In this document: piece after piece, positions 61,560 to 64,000 of the stretch
Layout of the letters: the number at the start of each line of letters is the position of its first letter
Numbering within the stretch: the first letter of the stretch is position 1
Source: Mycosarcoma maydis
Taxonomy: Eukaryota; Basidiomycota; Ustilaginomycetes; Ustilaginales
Assembly (NCBI RefSeq): GCF_000328475.2
Contig: NC_026480.1
Location: 1,550,001 to 1,614,000 of the forward strand
Reading direction: 5' to 3'
DNA length: 64,000 nucleotides
Translations under genes and position numbers: made by a program
Notes under the pieces: model-generated
Databases searched by the model: none
Told to the model about the DNA's origin: nothing
The model's input: only the letters and a program-made list of their open reading frames with translations

Positions 61560-62150
61560 CCAGCATCTGACTCTTTGCTCGATCTATCCTCTAACATTAT
61601 CATGCTACTGGCAACTGTCTACTGTGACTCAAGGCCAATCCAGGCTCATCCATCTCGCCCCGACATCGTTCACCGGGCATGTATCTCCAATCACCATGAT
61701 CCACCACTCGAGTGGAGACTGCCATGTCGCCGCGCCAGGGAGGCCAAGTTTATAGAGCAGCTGGACGGCCTTGACGGCTGTGCACCCACTAGCCACAGTT
61801 GCGACTGTCCATCTCGACTTCAACTTCGACCACTGGTTATGCTCCGCTTCGACATCGACCACGCGCTGACCCACTGGCAAGTGTCAACTATGACTCCCAT
61901 CAACCGACGGCTCGCTATGCGCACTTGTACGCACCGACAACATCCACCCACTGTCTGCACTAGCAACTGTCCATCATGACGGAAGGTCATTCCAGCCTCG
62001 TCCATCTCGGCTTCGATATCGACCACCGGCTATGCGCACTTGTACACTTCGACATCGACCACCAGCTATGCATACTTTTGTGCTTTGACATTGACCACCA
62101 GCTATGCGCACTTGTACGCTTCGACATCAACGGACCTGCGACTGTCAACT
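61560..62150. repeat. Degenerate long repeat, at least two diverged copies
   Basis: The block at 61611-61685 (GGCAACTGTCTACTGTGACT...CATCCATCTCGCCCCGACAT) matches 61966-62035 (AGCAACTGTCCATCATGACG...CGTCCATCTCGGCTTCGATA) with many substitutions. Its left flank also resembles 60855-60930 (GATCTATCCTCGAGCATGGT against GATCTATCCTCTAACATTAT). The region appears to be built from old duplications. Confidence 0.6.
62012..62131. repeat. 36-bp tandem repeat, 3.3 copies
   Basis: Units at 62012-62047, 62048-62083, 62084-62119 and a partial at 62120-62131, each starting TTCGAYATCGACCACC or close to it. In one plus frame each unit reads as 12 residues beginning FDIDH, but the frame has no other coding signs. 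Confidence 0.9.
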
Positions 62151-62595
62151 ATGTCTCGAAGACCTTCGAACCTTGGTGGTCTAGACTGTGGCATTATTGA
62201 CTCGGTGTCTCTTGTCTTTTCAGTGCTGCCGCGTAGGCACTGTGCAGCGTTGCAGTTGGCGGGCCACAGGGTGTTGCTGAGCCAGGCCATCACTGGTGCC
62301 GCGTTGAAGGTATGCCAAATTGTATAGAGGAGCGACGCGAAATTGTATAGAGGCGCTTCTTTTGCGGTCTTGGTCGTCGAGCAGTGTTGTTGTTGGGTGT
62401 GTGTGCCTCTGAATGTATGTTGTGTACATGCTGTTATGCTTTGCTTGAACGTGGATGTTGTTTGACTGCAGGGATGGGGCGCTGGCATCGTGTCTGAGAT
62501 TGTGAGTGGTGGGTAGCCGGATGGACAGGTAACTGGAGGCTGCTGCGTGACATGCAACGCTTTAGTGCAGAGTTGACTGTTACTCAGCAACCGGA

Positions 62596-62705
62596 GCCCA
62601 GCGACAATAACAGTAGGCCGGTGACAGTAGGCGATTGAGAGTAAGCCCGCGACAATAAGCCAGGGACAGTAGCCCGAAGCGAAGGTAGGCCAGGGACAAT
62701 AGCGC
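62596..62705. repeat. Degenerate 15-bp repeat (GCCAGGGACAATAA)
   Basis: About seven imperfect units of the type GCCMGSGACARTA with spacings of 14-17 bases (for example CCAGCGACAATAACAGTAG and CCAGGGACAGTAGC). Confidence 0.75.
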
Positions 62706-62917
62706 AGCGTTGGAGATCTAACGAAGCGAGGTAGTGGGTAGTGGTGAAGATAGAGTAAGTAGGTGTTCTGGCGCCTACACTGATTCAGTGCAGCAACGGT
62801 TTCAGCTTGGTTGCAGCCAGACGCGTCAAAATTCACGGAATTCAGACACTGCGCTGGTGCCCAGCGGTCCAGTCCAACTTTTTGAGTGCTCCGGTCTGTG
62901 AGAGATCGCGCTCACAG

Positions 62918-63345
62918 TCACGGTCTATTGCTGACCATCAAGTACGGATGCTGCTCGTTCTCCTTCCCATCCACAATCTGCGCAGATACCTCTTCCAGCT
63001 TCGTATACGTAGCCTCGGTTGTGCGTTTGGGAATGCGATCAACCCACCTTAACAGGCGGAAATTCGACAGGTAGACCTGTAAGAATCGCAGAATGCCAAT
63101 CTCAAGCGTCAACTTGAACAGCGTGTTGATGGCATTCCTGAGCACATCGCCGGAACGTTCCACAGCGATGGATGGGTCAACGTCAATCTTGAGGCTCTCG
63201 AAGTGGTAACCAAATCTGCGTCGCCAATGATATCGAGAGCGGTGCGGGTGCACCACCAGCCAATGTCGAGGATGGGTGCCCCTGAGCCGCGACACAAGCT
63301 TCGGAACCTGAGACCTCCAACTAGACCCACGCTTTGCGCGGTCTT
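62918..63345 (-). pseudogene. Cytochrome P450 relic (frameshifted fragment)
   Basis: Two overlapping minus frames together read like the part of a P450 before and through helices D-E: CRGSGAPILDIGWWCTRTAL plus DIIGDA in one frame (to about 63205), then FGYHFESLKIDVD and NTLFKLTLEIGILRFLQVYL in another, ending in SNFRLLRWV, a weaker polar tail and a stop at 62918. In P450s the pattern W-x-x-R-x-(T/A)-L-D-I-I-G-x-A-G-F-G-Y is continuous; here it is broken by a one- or two-base shift between GDA and FGY. No haem-binding FxxGxRxCxG or ExxR segment is present nearby. It is therefore a decayed fragment, and its original subfamily is unclear. Confidence 0.6.
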
Positions 63346-63804
63346 GATTTTGGCACAGCTGATGGTTGGAACGATTCGAGGCCTTTGGAGGCTCACTTCA
63401 GCTCAATCGATAGTCCTCGCAAATATTCTCAGAAACGGAGGACACTAGCGTTCGGTCTACAAGACAATGCACGGGTGCCTGGCTTGCAGTCGCTCCTGTG
63501 TAGAAGTTGCTTGGGATTAACCTGCTTGACTTGGATGCAGCGTGGCCGTCAAACAACCACTTGATCCAAAATTGAGCAAGACCAGTTGCAAAGAGAAATT
63601 GTTGAAGCTTGTCTTTCTAAAACAAACACAAATCACCATGAACCACGAACCACAAAGGAACTTGCTTGCCGTTTCGAGTATCTAGGTATCTTTGGAAGTC
63701 GTCGTTGTGATGATCGTATTGCACATCGGGTCACGTTATCAGCGAATGCACATTGAGAAATCTTCCTGCCATTATTAAATCTGGTATGGTCAACGCTCTG
63801 GCTC

Positions 63805-64000
63805 TCAAGCTGCGTTGAGGGAAGAGGCGATGTCTTTCAAGTAAGCGCGTCGGCGTGCCTCATGCTTACCTGGTATCTGTGCGTCGTTTACAGTTTCGGC
63901 TCCGAAAAGATCAAGCAAACGATCTTCACACGCACTTTGTGTGACTTACTGCTACGGCAGCGACGGCTGTTGGTTGATGCTGAGTCGATGCGCTGGGTTG
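63805..64000 (-). CDS. Possible last exons of a gene entering from the right
   Basis: A minus-strand model has an upstream exon 64000-63950 (17 codons, AVAAVA before the junction), an intron 63949-63877 (73 nt, GTAAGT...CGCACAG) and a last exon 63876-63805 (IPGKHEARRRAYLKDIASSL, then NAA and stop). Both exons are open and phase 0. Alternatively the frame in the proposed intron (CEDRLLDLFGAETVNDAQ) is itself coding and reaches the same end. The end looks protein-like, but no family can be named from so little. The rest lies beyond the window. Confidence 0.35.

Noticed and set aside
61976..62200. Plus frame with FDIDH repeats as a repetitive secreted protein
   Set aside because: The frame exists only because 36 is divisible by three; there is no signal peptide, and the surrounding sequence is non-coding repeat.

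Overview
This is nuclear DNA of a fungus, most likely a basidiomycete smut (Ustilaginales type). The reasons are mostly intronless genes, a few short introns (73-174 nt) with GTRNGT donors, Kex2-type processing sites after signal peptides, a class II DAHP synthase, Zn2Cys6 and RTA1 genes, and tRNA-Gln genes carrying introns. Genes are transcribed singly from both strands. The spacers are filled with short words built on TCACGA/TCGTGA that are largely absent from the coding regions.

Layout. 0-0.9 kb: arrestin-like gene running off the left edge. 0.9-3.95 kb: gene-free. 3.95-7.7 kb: secreted trypsin-like protease, ITPase (HAM1), Dal5-type MFS permease. 7.7-10.2 kb: spacer with one doubtful short frame. 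10.2-14.3 kb: DAHP synthase facing a large secreted protein of unknown function. 16-18.9 kb: GRAM-domain membrane protein. 19.9-25.5 kb: YFH7-like P-loop kinase (3 exons), rhodanese-methyltransferase fusion, uridine kinase with a UPRT-like domain, DAP1 haem protein (2 exons). 25.9-26.7 kb: a CFAP20-family protein. 27.1-31.2 kb: the two halves of one Sac/hSac2 phosphoinositide phosphatase, lying on opposite strands. 32-33.5 kb: GPI-type chitin deacetylase. 35.3-36 kb: TMA16. 36.3-41 kb: RTA1 exporter divergent from a Zn2Cys6 factor. 41.3-42 kb: two tRNA-Gln(CTG). 43.6-48.8 kb: long-chain fatty alcohol oxidase and a MATE transporter. 49.9-57 kb: GNAT acetyltransferase, salicylate-decarboxylase-like amidohydrolase, SnoaL-like protein, acyl-CoA oxidase. 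57-63.8 kb: gene-free and rich in degenerate tandem repeats, ending in a cytochrome P450 relic and the last exons of a gene that enters from the right.

How they fit together. The fatty alcohol oxidase and the acyl-CoA oxidase both end in the peroxisomal signal ARL and suggest peroxisomal lipid oxidation. The RTA1 gene and the Zn2Cys6 factor share a promoter with CCG/CGG elements and resemble a drug- or lipid-stress pair. Protease, chitin deacetylase and the 709-residue secreted protein form a secreted set typical of a plant-associated fungus. The most unusual locus is the Sac/hSac2 gene: its catalytic half (28772-31225, minus) and its C-terminal half (27125-28568, plus) are exactly complementary, as if a 1.8 kb inversion had cut the gene just after its catalytic CX5R motif.
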